NCBI GenBank assembly: GCA_037178625.1
Contig: CM074142.1
Coordinates: forward strand, 1,984,001 to 2,048,000
Length of the DNA: 64,000 bases
DNA from: Skeletonema tropicum
Lineage: Eukaryota > Bacillariophyta > Thalassiosirophyceae > Thalassiosirales > Thalassiosiraceae
Direction of reading: 5' to 3'
Part shown: positions 18,927 to 28,592 of the stretch, piece by piece
How the letters are laid out: the number at the start of each line of letters is the position of its first letter
How positions within the stretch are numbered: position 1 is the first letter of the stretch
Notes under the pieces: generated by a model
Told to the model about the DNA's origin: nothing
Seen by the model: only the letters and a program-made list of their open reading frames with translations
Database searches by the model: none
Program-made: the position numbers and the translations under genes

Positions 18927-18964
18927 TACACCGCTCGCCCCACAACACGCGTAAAACGTGGAGG
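18924..18964 (-). promoter_or_regulatory. ORF0/ORF1 stop-start overlap with upstream hairpin
   Basis: The ORF0 stop and the ORF1 start overlap as TAATG. Upstream, CCTC/GGGG and CACG/CGTG arms form a hairpin with a TTGT bulge (18938-18964), and its 3' arm ends 11 nt before the ATG. This is the architecture of termination-coupled reinitiation. Confidence 0.6.
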
Positions 18965-19864
18965 GGCGTCCTGCATCTCTGCCGTGGCTTGTGAGGCCAG
19001 AGCGAAGTCGTTCATACGAGCACTATCATCCAACTTTTCTTGGTAAGAATCACCTAAACTACATTGAAGAAAGCTTTTGGTGTTGCCTCTCCTAATACTG
19101 TAATACCTGCTACTCAGATGTCTCGAAATCTGCAACGTAACACCTGTATCTGGCACAGAAAAAGTTGTTTCCCCATCGTCGAGGAAGTTGTTAATGACAC
19201 TGTTGTTGTTTGTGCTGATGACATTATTGTTGTTCATGCTAATACGGAAACAATTGTCGATTAAGGTGGCACGACCAATGAGATTGTCGATCTCTAAACT
19301 GCTGTGCCGTTTGTGGCTGCTGGCTTTTTTAATTACCCGCCAGAAGGTAATCTGCACAATCCGCTCTGCTTTTCCCAATCCACCCCTGGCAGGGGGTGGC
19401 CACGGCGGCTTCGGGGGGGGTTCTGGTAATAAACCTGCTATTTTCCTAATCTGGTCCACTGCCGTAACTGGTGCTCCCTCTCCATGATGCTGGTAATCCC
19501 ATCTCCGGTGGGATGTTCCCTCCCATTTCTTATCCATCATATCCATATCCTCCATCGGTGCCCATCCAACTAATGTCTTCTTTACAAAAATTACCTGCCA
19601 AATTCCCTGCCTTCTATCCGTTCCATGCATGGTCGTCTCTCCATGATATCGTCTCCTGTGTCTCTGCCCGACGACGTGTAACATCAACGCCGTGACCAAT
19701 TTTCCATCGATTCTCTTTATCTCCTCTAGTAACAAACGAATTCTGATACTGTTTTCCAACCATGTAGCTCTCATCGTTGTCGTGTCCCCTGTATGTTTTA
19801 AAGAATTATTTCTAATATCTCCTAGTAATGCTAAGGTGTGTTCGGTGGCTGTTCCGGCCGCCAT
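18926..19864 (-). CDS. LINE ORF0, 312 aa
   Basis: This is the first ORF of the LINE transcript, starting 94 nt after the 5' end of the element (MAAGTATEHTLALLGD). It is basic, with His/Arg clusters (RHRRRYHGE), a Pro/Trp motif PKPPWPPPARGG near residue 150, and an Asn-rich stretch. It has no recognised fold. The Pro/Trp motif and the C-terminal APPRFTRVVG resemble the corresponding parts of ORF1, so ORF0 and the first third of ORF1 may be duplicates. Function is unknown. Confidence 0.7.
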   Translation of the reverse strand: MAAGTATEHTLALLGDIRNNSLKHTGDTTTMRATWLENSIRIRLLLEEIKRIDGKLVTALMLHVVGQRHRRRYHGETTMHGTDRRQGIWQVIFVKKTLVGWAPMEDMDMMDKKWEGTSHRRWDYQHHGEGAPVTAVDQIRKIAGLLPEPPPKPPWPPPARGGLGKAERIVQITFWRVIKKASSHKRHSSLEIDNLIGRATLIDNCFRISMNNNNVISTNNNSVINNFLDDGETTFSVPDTGVTLQISRHLSSRYYSIRRGNTKSFLQCSLGDSYQEKLDDSARMNDFALASQATAEMQDAPPRFTRVVGRAV

Positions 19865-19958
19865 GGTTATTATCTATCTCTGTACGAGGTGTACTAGTTC
19901 CTACGTAGCAATTATTTTCCCATTTTTCAATATTTTTCGACAATTCAGCGCGGATTGT

Positions 19959-19973
19959 ATTAAGGGAATCGTT
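19959..19973. repeat. LINE target-site duplication, right
   Basis: The 15-mer attaagggaatcgtt is identical to that at 8397-8411 and marks the 5' end of the LINE, which lies on the minus strand. Confidence 0.95.
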
Positions 19974-20303
19974 GATGAATTCAGTGGTGAAGAGTTCTCT
20001 GATCATCCATCCCCAGTGGTAACATTGGCAAGACAGCTTAAAGCAGATATGTGCGCAAGCGACGTGCGGGAGCACGTGCCATGATGGAGTGGTAATAGTA
20101 ACGATAGTATTACTGGACCGACCACACCAGGAGGGCATGAGCGCCATGTCGAGTGGGCTCGGACGGCCGGAGAGAACGCCGCTGTAGTTCAAAAATTTTC
20201 AAAAAATGGTGGGAGAAATGGTGCCAGAACTTTGGTGCCGGTTGGTCCAAAATTTGCGCGCTCCACAAGGTCACAAAAACGTCACAACTCATGCGAACCC
20301 AAA

Positions 20304-20334
20304 TTTGCGTAAGTAATAAGTTAAGGACGCTCTA
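20304..20334. repeat. Right terminal inverted repeat of the split DNA element
   Basis: This 31-bp stretch is the exact reverse complement of 7663-7693. Just inside both ends there is weaker shared similarity (gagttgtg followed by gacgttttt). Confidence 0.9.
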
Positions 20335-20559
20335 TTATTCGAGATATTATCTTCGATATCTTCGAGACTCGGATTCTTGTCCACGCTCGGTTTAGAGACA
20401 TTATGATGTATTGCAAGAGGGGAATCTGAGGAATGTTTGACACGCACTCAAATAGAACTGTCTTTGTTCAACCTAGCGAGGTCACGATGCGAACCCAAGT
20501 GTGTAGAACGGGGGCGAAGGTACATAGGAATTTAGATGCTAATTAGGAGTATGCAATGA
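20335..20559. other. Flank of the TIR element, nothing recognised
   Basis: AT-rich sequence between the right end of the DNA element and the foldback element. It contains a short palindromic gatattatcttcgatatcttcgag region at its left edge. Confidence 0.4.
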
Positions 20560-21155
20560 ATTGACCTTTCCACAGCGGGCACGCCCAGTTGGCTATGTGA
20601 TCATTCCCCACTTTTCCAAATTCTGTGACTACAGATCGATTTTTTCACAATTTTGTTAGTAAAATCCTCTAGCTTTGGGCCATGGTGGCCAAAATTAAAT
20701 TTCAGGGAAGTGGTCTAAATGCTAGCCCCGAGATACTATCCTTTAGGTGACTATTATGTGAGTATATACTGTGCGTGGGAGGTTGTGAAGGCGTATATTT
20801 TCGTCGAGATATGCATTTGAAGGTGCTCTCTAGCTTGGTACTAGCTTTGATGGCTGATGGCCGAAGTTTTTTACATAGCAAAAAGCTAGTGTACTCTCAC
20901 ATGCATTTCTCAGCGGGGAATTGGAATTTTCGGCCAGCCAACATATGTATAGAGTCGACAATATAGTCGACGAAAGGATGGTACTACTGGAAATGCATAC
21001 TAATCATCTTCCTGAAACTTAATTTTGGCCATGAGAGCTGCTCTCTAACTGAAATCTCTAACAAAATTGTGAAAAAATCGATCTGTAGTCACTAGTCACA
21101 GAAGCGGGAAACAAGTGGATGAGAGATGAAAGGGGGCTGCCGTGGAAAGGTCAAT
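20560..21155. mobile_element. Foldback-type element with long TIRs (copy A)
   Basis: The left arm (about 20560-20710) and right arm (about 21020-21155) are inverted copies of each other: attgacctttccac at the left edge and gtggaaaggtcaat at the right, with gattttttcacaattttgtt as the best-conserved inner block. The middle (20710-21020) has no convincing ORF. A copy lacking the right arm is at 60391-60818. Confidence 0.8.
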
Positions 21156-22945
21156 AGAATAGTATTTTGTCTCTTTTCTTTTTCCCTCAGTCCTAAATCG
21201 GGCAAAAATACACCTCTAGCATGGTATTGAAGCCCTAGTATGAGTGCGTCAGTGGTAATATCATGGTATATCCACGTCATTTCAATGTAGTTCAGACTAT
21301 GGTTGCGGGTTCCAGTCACTTGGTCAGGTCAAAAGAGCTGGTATATATGACAGTTTACCTCGGTAAAATTGGATTATGAGTTGGACTATGAATCACGTCC
21401 GTTCATAGTCTCGACGGGTTACCCACTAGAGATGAGATAATATTTATTTGAAATAACCCTGACCCTAAAGTTAACCCCATCAGTCAATTTTTGGTCAGCT
21501 AGCGAGTCACGAAGCAAAAGTCATTGTCTCTCCAGACTCCATAGCTGCGAAGTCATCTGCCAGTGTCCCCAATACGAGCTGGCAAAAAGCTCAGCAGCAT
21601 CGCCTACGGCTAATCGGCCGAGGAAACTGCAGATGGCAAAAGAGGAGCAGTCGAATTGAAAGCATAACCATAGAATGAGCCGAGCTCTTAGCTATATATC
21701 CCTACGGGAGGTTAACCAGGGTCTAGACCTGGTTTAAGACTCTTAACCAGGAATAGACCTGGGTTAGCACTGTGCCGCAAATGGATGCCATTGACACCGC
21801 CGACCGCCTAACCCTTGCGCCGGGATCATCAACTGGACCAATATGATCAATGTTGACCGTTGGTTTGGGCCGCGGTGGTGTGTGTGGGGTTGTGGTGTGG
21901 CCTCATCACATGGCACCGGCCATCATCTTTTTCGGTCGTCGTCAAGCAGTTGTGGTGATGGTTACGTCAACCATAAACGTCCATCTCGCCTCCTCTTCAT
22001 AGAGCGTCGATACTTCATATACATGGGAACGTTGCGGGGCCGGTATTCCTTCTGTTGGGGTTTATATTCATGCTGAATTCGATAATCGCTGCTCAGTTGC
22101 ATTTTTCTGCCACAATATTAATCGTCGATAATCGACAAATGAAATGATTTAGATAGCCAACACACGGTATAGCAGGCAGCCAAAATGAACAATAAAGTAT
22201 TATGGATACTCCGGGCTTGTGGAATGGGCACATCTATCAAAGTTTTGATGCGTCAACACACGTCGTCTTCAGAACGGTAACTCACAAGTTCACTTATTAT
22301 TTCTGAAAATACGGAGAAGATGAGTGTTAAATCATGTTTAAATATTGGATTGTGGCGGAATTAGTGCTAAGTGAGGGGGAGTGAGAAGTGCTGAGTGGGA
22401 AGTACCCCTTCATCATGGACAGTGAGTATACTGAATGATATCTACTGGTGGGGGATAAATGTGAAAATTATTCAATGCGCTGAAACAACGCCCATTTGAT
22501 TATCATATCTCATAATCGCACATCGAATCGACCACAATTATATCAAATACAATAAGGCACAGTGCAATGTATGCAGTTCACTATTTTGAGCATTTAATTG
22601 CATATAGTGCAAAGATTTATCTTCCTTCCAGCACGTTTCAACTCTAAAGTAGTGGGAATATCACGCCATCCAGGGCAAATTATTCGATGAAACCATAATA
22701 ATAGCAAGTCCATGATATCTTCTGACATCGTCGATCATCGGTTCTGGATATTGAAGCATTCTGCGTTGTGCGTAGGCTGCTATTGCAGTGGACACCATGG
22801 TAGACATGGTCAAGATCTGCTGGTGGTATCTGATCTACACGTACATTAGCTAGTATTACGTACTTATTTACTCTTTCTAAACCAGGTTTAGCCCTTCCCG
22901 CCATTTCCTACCGCGATAGAAATACGCACAAAAAACCGTAGGGAT
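21156..22945. other. Intergenic, nothing supported
   Basis: No reading frame longer than about 77 codons has protein-like composition. A short direct repeat (ttaaccagg.tctagacctgg / ttaaccaggaatagacctgg) is present at 21713-21765. Confidence 0.5.
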
Positions 22946-23105
22946 ATGGCATCATGCATCATCAATCATCACCCAAAAAGGCAATCGGTTGCGTTCGACC
23001 ACAAAATACAATACCAAATGCAAGTCAAAAGATTGTCCATAATAGGAACAATGGAGGACATTGCCCGGCCCATCAGCGGAGTTGGTATCCGCTGTCGAAC
23101 AATCG

Positions 23106-23187
23106 TGGCAGGAATCTTGATGGGGCTGACTTTCTTAGGCGTGTCAGGCCTATCATAAGAAAGTCAGCCCCATCGAGATTCCCGCCA
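23106..23187. repeat. Long hairpin, about 32-bp stem
   Basis: The left arm (23106-23137) and right arm (23156-23187) are inverted copies with only about two mismatches, separated by an 18-nt loop. The arms centre on gatggggctgactttctta. This could be a tiny inverted-repeat element or a structured RNA precursor. Confidence 0.75.
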
Positions 23188-23277
23188 TGTTCTACTTCAC
23201 CGCCCAAACCATCCATGAAATTTACCATGGATCACCTGCACTCCATGCGACTCAAATGTTCCTAATCAACCTCCTCG

Positions 23278-23348
<71 letters not shown>

Positions 23349-23682
23349 GAAAAACCCAAAGCAATCGCCATGCTCCTAAATTCCTACATTGAACCCTGGG
23401 ATTTCAACGAAGTCGAATTGGACCATGTCAATCTACCGATCCATTCGCCACAAAGAAACAACTACAACTCTCTTGGCACACTGGATACCATAGTAATGCT
23501 TATTGACTGGCTAACTCTGCCAAAAAAGGAGGCTTTGAGTTGTTGAGGTGTCTTATCAACCTTGCCTTTACTCGTTCGTGCTCATGCTTGTCAGATCGGA
23601 CGGCCGTGAATACCTTATTCAAGAGAGTGTCTACTGATCTGAACCTGAACAAGAAGATGATGTCAACTAATATTCAGTAACA
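23187..23682 (+). pseudogene. Possible degenerate protein-coding fragment
   Basis: One frame reads through the TAC tract and a protein-like segment (KPKAIAMLLNSYIEPWDFNE .. LGTLDTIVMLIDWLT) to a stop at 23546. A one-base change of frame near 23520 would continue with GGFELLRCLINLAF and a further 40 codons to a TAA near 23682. This may be the decayed 3' end of a gene, or chance. The family was not recognised. Confidence 0.25.
23278..23347. repeat. (TAC/ACT)n microsatellite
   Basis: About 23 uninterrupted trinucleotide units. In one frame it reads as a poly-Tyr run, but the surrounding frame is not convincingly coding. Confidence 0.95.
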
Positions 23683-24166
23683 GTACTTCTTAGCCAGAAG
23701 CATCTAACCTCTTTTTCACTCTTGCTCTTCCTGGTGCCACGATCTATGGTCGCCTTACCATTCCTTTTTATGCAACAGGGAGAGGGAAAGGCAGTTTGAT
23801 ATCGTAGATATGTACATGAGGATTCTTGCTGCCGTTTCTTTTAGGAGTAGCATACAGTCTTAGTATGTGAGTCTTGTTAATGCAAGTCGTTCTTGTAGGA
23901 AAAGTGAGCAAAACTGCTTATTAGAATAGGGGCTGCGCACTTCTACTGGAACTGACGTTATTATTTCCTAGGAGTAGTGATCATTTTATCTGCGGGCATG
24001 CCCCCGTACTTCTCTTTCCTCTTTCTATATTTTTCACGAACTTTTACAAAATCAAGCATGTGCATCATCAATGCTATGCATCCTTTACGCAGTTGCTCTT
24101 TATCGTCCGCTCTCTCTAGAGAGAGAGGCTGCCACCTAAGCCTCTGTATCGCACGTATTATCCATC
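23683..24166. other. Upstream region of the SET gene
   Basis: No ORF is supported. A palindromic ctctctctagagagagagg lies at 24111-24129, about 40 bp before the start codon. Confidence 0.4.
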
Positions 24167-25963
24167 ATGATAACGACTTCATCGGCAGCTTTCGCATATT
24201 ATCTCCTTTTCGGAGCAACACGTGCATCCGCATCACTGTTCTCCTCCAACCACGACGAACAATGCGAACTGTACCTCGCCCCCTCCCACCTCAAAAACGC
24301 TGCCTCTCACGGCTTCGGCCTCGGCATCTTCACCGGCAAGCCCATCCACCAAGGCGAGATCTTGGTCGACCTCCGCGAAATTCTCATTCCATTGTACGAT
24401 TCCTCCACGCTCGATGCCACTCACCCCCCGTTGCGCGAGTATCTGTGGCCGGCGGTGGGGTGCATTCCCGAGCTGGTGGTCCATTCCAGTGATAGGCAGA
24501 AGGCGTTTTGGTTTGGCGGGGGCATCAGCTCGATGGCTCCGTGCACCAGCAGAGGATTCAATGTGCAGATATCCGCTGGGGGCAATTTCGCTGGAGCTCC
24601 TAGGTGGAATGTATTGGAAGATCTTGACGGGGTGCCATCCAGAGATGATCCTCATGCTGGATCCTATTCGTATCGACATGGCATGACGTATATTGCTGCA
24701 CGGGATATTGCCCCGGGGGAAGAGTTGGTTGTGGACTGCTCCGATGATAACTTTGATCATTTGAGTTTACAGAATTACAAACGAAGAAATTCCTACAAAC
24801 GAAATGATCATAGTTACATGTGTCTGGACAATGTCAAAATTGGAGAGACGCAAGTGAATAATGCCGGCAAGGGATTGATTGCAGCGAAACCTATCGCCGA
24901 AGAGGAAATTGTGCTGTCATCTCCCGTCGTACCCATCCATCGTCGAGACTTGTTTGGAGATGGCAATGGGAAAACTGCCCCATCTGGCATTAATAACTAT
25001 CAACTCATGCTCAATTATGCTTTGGGCCACGGGGATTCTGATCTGTTGCTCCTCCCCTATGGACCATTTGTCAACTATATTAATGGCAGCGGGGGAGCGG
25101 CAGGACAAAAGGCCAATGCAGTGTTAAGATGGCATAAGACTGGAGAGAAGGAAATGGATGCACCTAGAAGATTGCAATTTCATCATCATGAACTGTTTGG
25201 TGAATATGCCAAGACGGTGACGGAGACGCACGGAAAAGGATTAGTGATCGATATTGTGGCAATTGATCATATTGGCGCTGGAGAGGAGATCTTCTTAGAC
25301 TATGGTAAAGCGTGGACACAGGCATATGAAGACCACGTCAAGAGATATCAACCACCATCCAATGCGTCGACGTATCGCACGGCAGATCAATGGTTTAACA
25401 ACAAAAAACTCAATCCACATCCAGAGTTTCTAAAGACGGTGGAAGAACTCAAAACTGATCCCTACCCTGACAACTTGCAAACGATTTGTTACTACGACTC
25501 CGATGCAAAGATAGTCAAAGTAGATGAAGAAACAAATACAAACTACGCAGTTTGGGAAGACGATTCGCTACCCCACGAATGTATACGTCCTTGTAACATA
25601 CTCGAGCGATACCCCGACCCAGAAGAAGAAGGCGAAATGCTCTACACTGCGGAAATGATGCACTTTGAGGGAGAAGAGAATTACTGGTTTTGTAATATGA
25701 AAGCTGGGAGGCATATTGCACGTGATCTTGACTTTGATGGGATCCTTATTGTGGATAAGCCATATTCCCATGATATCTTCTTGGAACAAGCTTTTAGACA
25801 TGAGATAGGTGTGCCAGATGACTTCTATCCGAGAGAGTGGTTGAGGTCAAAGGTGCGCAGGAGGACGGAACAAGAACCGATTCGATCAGATATTGGAGAT
25901 GAATTCCGACGGAAGAAGACCAATGTTGTAGTGTCTAGGAAGTCGCCGAAGGAAGAGTTATGA
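24167..25963 (+). CDS. SET-domain protein with signal peptide, 598 aa
   Basis: An intronless frame starts at ATG 24167. Residues 1-22 form a hydrophobic signal sequence ending ATRASA; the residue after it is Ser, not Phe, so it is not a typical diatom plastid ASAFAP signal. Two SET-like units follow. The first covers about residues 45-200 (HGFGLGIFTGKPIHQGEI .. PGEELVVDCSDD). The second covers about 225-385 (NAGKGLIAAKPIAEEEIV .. GPFVNYING .. GAGEEIFLDYGKAW), with the canonical NxxG/NH and ELxxDY-like positions partly conserved. The C-terminus has a DDFYPREWL motif and a basic tail. The family probably comprises lysine methyltransferases or catalytically dead SET relatives; the signal peptide suggests the endomembrane route rather than histones. 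Confidence 0.85.
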   Translation: MITTSSAAFAYYLLFGATRASASLFSSNHDEQCELYLAPSHLKNAASHGFGLGIFTGKPIHQGEILVDLREILIPLYDSSTLDATHPPLREYLWPAVGCIPELVVHSSDRQKAFWFGGGISSMAPCTSRGFNVQISAGGNFAGAPRWNVLEDLDGVPSRDDPHAGSYSYRHGMTYIAARDIAPGEELVVDCSDDNFDHLSLQNYKRRNSYKRNDHSYMCLDNVKIGETQVNNAGKGLIAAKPIAEEEIVLSSPVVPIHRRDLFGDGNGKTAPSGINNYQLMLNYALGHGDSDLLLLPYGPFVNYINGSGGAAGQKANAVLRWHKTGEKEMDAPRRLQFHHHELFGEYAKTVTETHGKGLVIDIVAIDHIGAGEEIFLDYGKAWTQAYEDHVKRYQPPSNASTYRTADQWFNNKKLNPHPEFLKTVEELKTDPYPDNLQTICYYDSDAKIVKVDEETNTNYAVWEDDSLPHECIRPCNILERYPDPEEEGEMLYTAEMMHFEGEENYWFCNMKAGRHIARDLDFDGILIVDKPYSHDIFLEQAFRHEIGVPDDFYPREWLRSKVRRRTEQEPIRSDIGDEFRRKKTNVVVSRKSPKEEL

Positions 25964-26084
25964 GAGTGAGTGCTTGGAGGAGCAAATGTAATGTATAAGC
26001 ATGATCAATGCTTGATTTAACTATGTAATGTAAAATATCTACCCATAATATATTGAACAAACCTACTACCCCTGACTTGCTTTA

Positions 26085-28592
26085 TCACTCCGTAAACTTC
26101 TTCACCGCAAGAATATACGCCTCTACCCTCGACAATTTCGGATTTTCATCCCTGAGTCTCTTGGCCAAGTGAGAGAGAATTGCATGGCCCAATCGCAGCG
26201 TTCCTACTTTACCAAGCACTGCACATGCGCTAAGGCAACCACCATACATTGCACCAGTGACGGATGGAAGAAACGCGTCGCTTCCGGCTAGGTAGAGCCC
26301 TGGGATTTCAGTGTAAGGGGTTGTAGTCCATTGCCTGTTAATAGGCGCAAACATTTCTGGCACGCACTTCGTTCCGTAACTGAGGGGGGGGGAGCAATGA
26401 ATGTAAACCGCGAGCAGGAGATGAGATGAAGGGAAAAGAAGGTTGCACAAGAACATTCGATCATTTGAGCTTACCTTCCACCGCGATATGAAGCGAGGAA
26501 TGTTTCTTCGCTAAGGGGAGTTCCAAGATGATAATACTCGATTCTGCCTTTCACCTGAGGAACGAATTCAAACAGAATGTCCATGAGGTGACGAGTGAGC
26601 TGATCCTTGAACTCGAGATAGTCTTCGCCTCGATTTCTCACAGGTTTGTCTGACCACTTCTCGAACCATTCGTAGAGGCCATCTGAGATGAGGATACAAT
26701 TCGATATTCCAGGGAAACGCTTCTTCCAAGTTACATCCTTCGTTGTTGGGAAGCCACTGCGGGTATACGAAGAAACAAGTGTTCAGTACAGGCAAATAGC
26801 TGCAAGATTAAAGGCGCATGATACTTACATGTATACTGTAGGGGGGCGGTGCTCAGTCGGATTTGCGAAGTACTTGTCAAAAGCCTCATCCAAATCGTAG
26901 CCATTGAAATACCAAAGGTTGTGATCTGGTAATCCAATCTCTTCTGCATCGCCTCTGAGCTTGCAAAAGAGAAAAATGTGGCCATTGCTTTGACGTACAG
27001 TGCGTTGATAAGGATCATGAAACTTTTGCACAATTGGCAAGTCCTGCGGAAGGAACTTGTGATACAGATTGTAGACTGAGGTGGCACACACAATGTTCTT
27101 TGCCCGGATTTCCACGACTGGCACATTGGCAAGATCTTCATCTGATGAGCATTCTTCCAATTCATCGGTATTACTAACTCATACTCCAACTGCACGGCCA
27201 TTCTCTACAATAATGCTTCGAACTGTAGCATCGATCAAAGCCTCTCCACCGAACGAACGAACCATACTTACAAGCCTTGTCGAGACATTCTGCGTTGCTC
27301 CAACTGTGTAAGCTCCACCATTGAAGTAATGAGCTGCAGTCACTCCATGAGCTGCAAATGTTGCCTCCTTTGGCTGTACAGCGTAGTCTCCTGTGAAGAA
27401 TCAATGAAATGATGTTAGATGCTAAAAAGAAGAAGATGCAAACAAACAAATTAAGAAATCTTACCAATTGGATGAGTCAAAACAGCCTTTAGCCGGCGGA
27501 TGGTTGGATCAATCTCGTTACCAATCGGCGCTTTGGGACAGCTCTTCAGCAAATCTTCAGCAGAATAACCTAAAGAAAGGACAGCGTGTTGAGCATCTCT
27601 TACTGTAAGTTCTGCGTACTTGTAAAGCCTCTCGATTTTATCTCTCACCAAAAAACGCAGGCATGTTGGCAGGAGACGGCTGATTCCCAGCGCCACAAAC
27701 CCATAGTGCCTTGAGTAAGAATTATGAGACGGTAAAGTTAGTATGATTTTGGCAAAGAAGCATTGAGATACGAGCTGTTACATCTTGAACTTACACGTCG
27801 AGGCAGATATCGAGGAAGGTGTTCACTCTCTTCCTCAATTCTTTGTTGACTGGGTCGACGATACTGCCTACAATTGATTCCACTGTGCGAGATGTGCCAT
27901 CAAAGAATTTGTGACTAAACTCATTTGGAGAGCCTTCTTGGACAAACGCATCCTTTGGAAACACAATCTCGTCATACGGTCTGGAGAGAAAAGAAGATAC
28001 ATAAGGGAAAAACTTGAGCAGCTTGGCAATAGACATGACAGAAAAACGACCGATAGCCTCGTTTACTCACGCTTCTGATGGGAATGGGGTCCAAAACTGT
28101 TTATCACGAGACATGAAACTCATTATTGCACCAGCTCGTTTAGTAGGATCGCTCATTGCCTTACTGACATAGTGCAGACCTATATAAGATTGAGATTGAC
28201 AAGCAACAGTTAGACAAGCATGCGGTCGTGACTTGGATAATGTTCAAGTGAATAAAATACATACCTGTGTCCCACTCACAGCCCTCCTCCCTAAACGAAT
28301 GAGTGCATCCACCTGTTACCGAATGTTGCTCTAGTACCAAAACACGTTGCCCACTTTGAGCTAAAAGATTGGCAGCAGCAGATCCACCACTGCCACTTCC
28401 GATAACGATCGTATCCAGATTAGTTGGCACTTTCGAGGCACGAAATTTATCTGCACGCCGTGACTGGACAGGGCGAGGGCTCGGCCAGCGGGTAATGTAG
28501 AAGAGAGATGCTGCAAGAAGCAGCGTTGGCAAGAAGATAGCAATGGCCAGAGGCTTCAATTGAAGGAGATAATCTGTGAATGTTTCAATCAT
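26085..28592 (-). CDS. RetSat/CRTISO-like FAD oxidoreductase, seven exons, one in-frame TGA
   Basis: Exons (minus): 28592-28265, 28179-28071, 27980-27795, 27709-27465, 27390-26829, 26756-26475, 26379-26085. The introns are 72-95 bp, all GT..AG, and the phases match, giving 668 codons plus a stop. The N-terminus has a membrane anchor (PLAIAIFLPTLLLAASLFYI), then a Rossmann FAD motif (DTIVIGSGSGGSAAANLL .. VLVLEQ .. GGCTHSF). The C-terminus has the family's PGLYLAGSDAFLPSVTGAMY signature. Length and order fit all-trans-retinol 13,14-reductase/carotenoid isomerase-like enzymes, probably ER or plastid-envelope bound and acting on polyenes. At 27181-27179 an in-frame TGA interrupts VGV*VSNTDE, where the flanking sequence is fully conserved in frame. 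This is a nonsense allele, an assembly error or readthrough. Confidence 0.88.

Larger units (their letters stand above)
8412..19958 (-). mobile_element. Full-length LINE retrotransposon, 11.5 kb, three ORFs
   Basis: The element lies on the minus strand between exact 15-bp target duplications. Its 3' end is a short tandem tail of the TTTAA type (8412-8440) rather than poly(A). The order is a 5' leader (19958-19865), ORF0 (19864-18926), ORF1 (18926-16032), ORF2 (16008-8644) and a 3' UTR of about 230 nt. All three frames are open with no frameshift, so this copy is young and may be active. ORF2 combines an APE-type endonuclease, RT, RNase H, a zinc finger and a Ulp1-like protease. RNase H plus APE endonuclease puts it near the I/Ambal-like LINE groups; the exact clade needs an RT tree. 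Confidence 0.93.
8058..20084 (+). pseudogene. ORF of the TIR element, interrupted by the LINE
   Basis: The 5' part runs from an ATG at 8058 (MSSESETNPS; the frame is open from 7974) to 8411. The 3' part is 19974-20084. The phase matches exactly across the LINE: the last target-duplication codon, GTT, at 8409-8411 is followed in frame by GAT at 19974, and the frame then stays open to a stop at 20084. The product would be about 154 aa from the inner start. After an Ala/Pro-rich N-terminus it has a compact region with GTGEKWKALMTTFFEG and LFRHYSKWKCKNPATVKLR, which has the tryptophan spacing of a Myb/SANT-like DNA-binding domain. PIF/Harbinger elements encode such a protein beside the transposase; this link is inference, as no transposase ORF is present. 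Confidence 0.65.
7663..20334. mobile_element. TIR DNA element of about 1.1 kb, split by a LINE
   Basis: The ends are a perfect 31-bp inverted repeat, 7663-7693 and 20304-20334, beginning tagagcgtccttaactta. The direct flanks read ttat on both sides (7659-7662 and 20335-20338); alternatively the duplication is only TA. Removing the LINE (8412-19958) and one copy of its target duplication leaves about 1.1 kb with one ORF of about 120 codons. The subterminal sequence contains further inverted copies of ttacttacgcaaa (about 7741-7830). The TA/TTAT flank and gagcgtcc terminus are reminiscent of PIF/Harbinger-type elements, but this is not proven. Confidence 0.8.

Noticed and set aside
21843..22076. 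77-codon plus-strand ORF
   Set aside because: Composition is random (RGGVCGVVVWP-like) and there is no supporting context.
23187..23546. Protein with a 23-residue poly-Tyr run as an intact gene
   Set aside because: The run is simply the TAC microsatellite; the frame has no clear start context and shifts near 23520. Kept only as a weak pseudogene fragment.
27179..27181. Selenocysteine reading of the TGA
   Set aside because: The position is a variable/basic residue between beta strands, not a redox centre, and selenoprotein status is not known for the family; a nonsense change or error is simpler.
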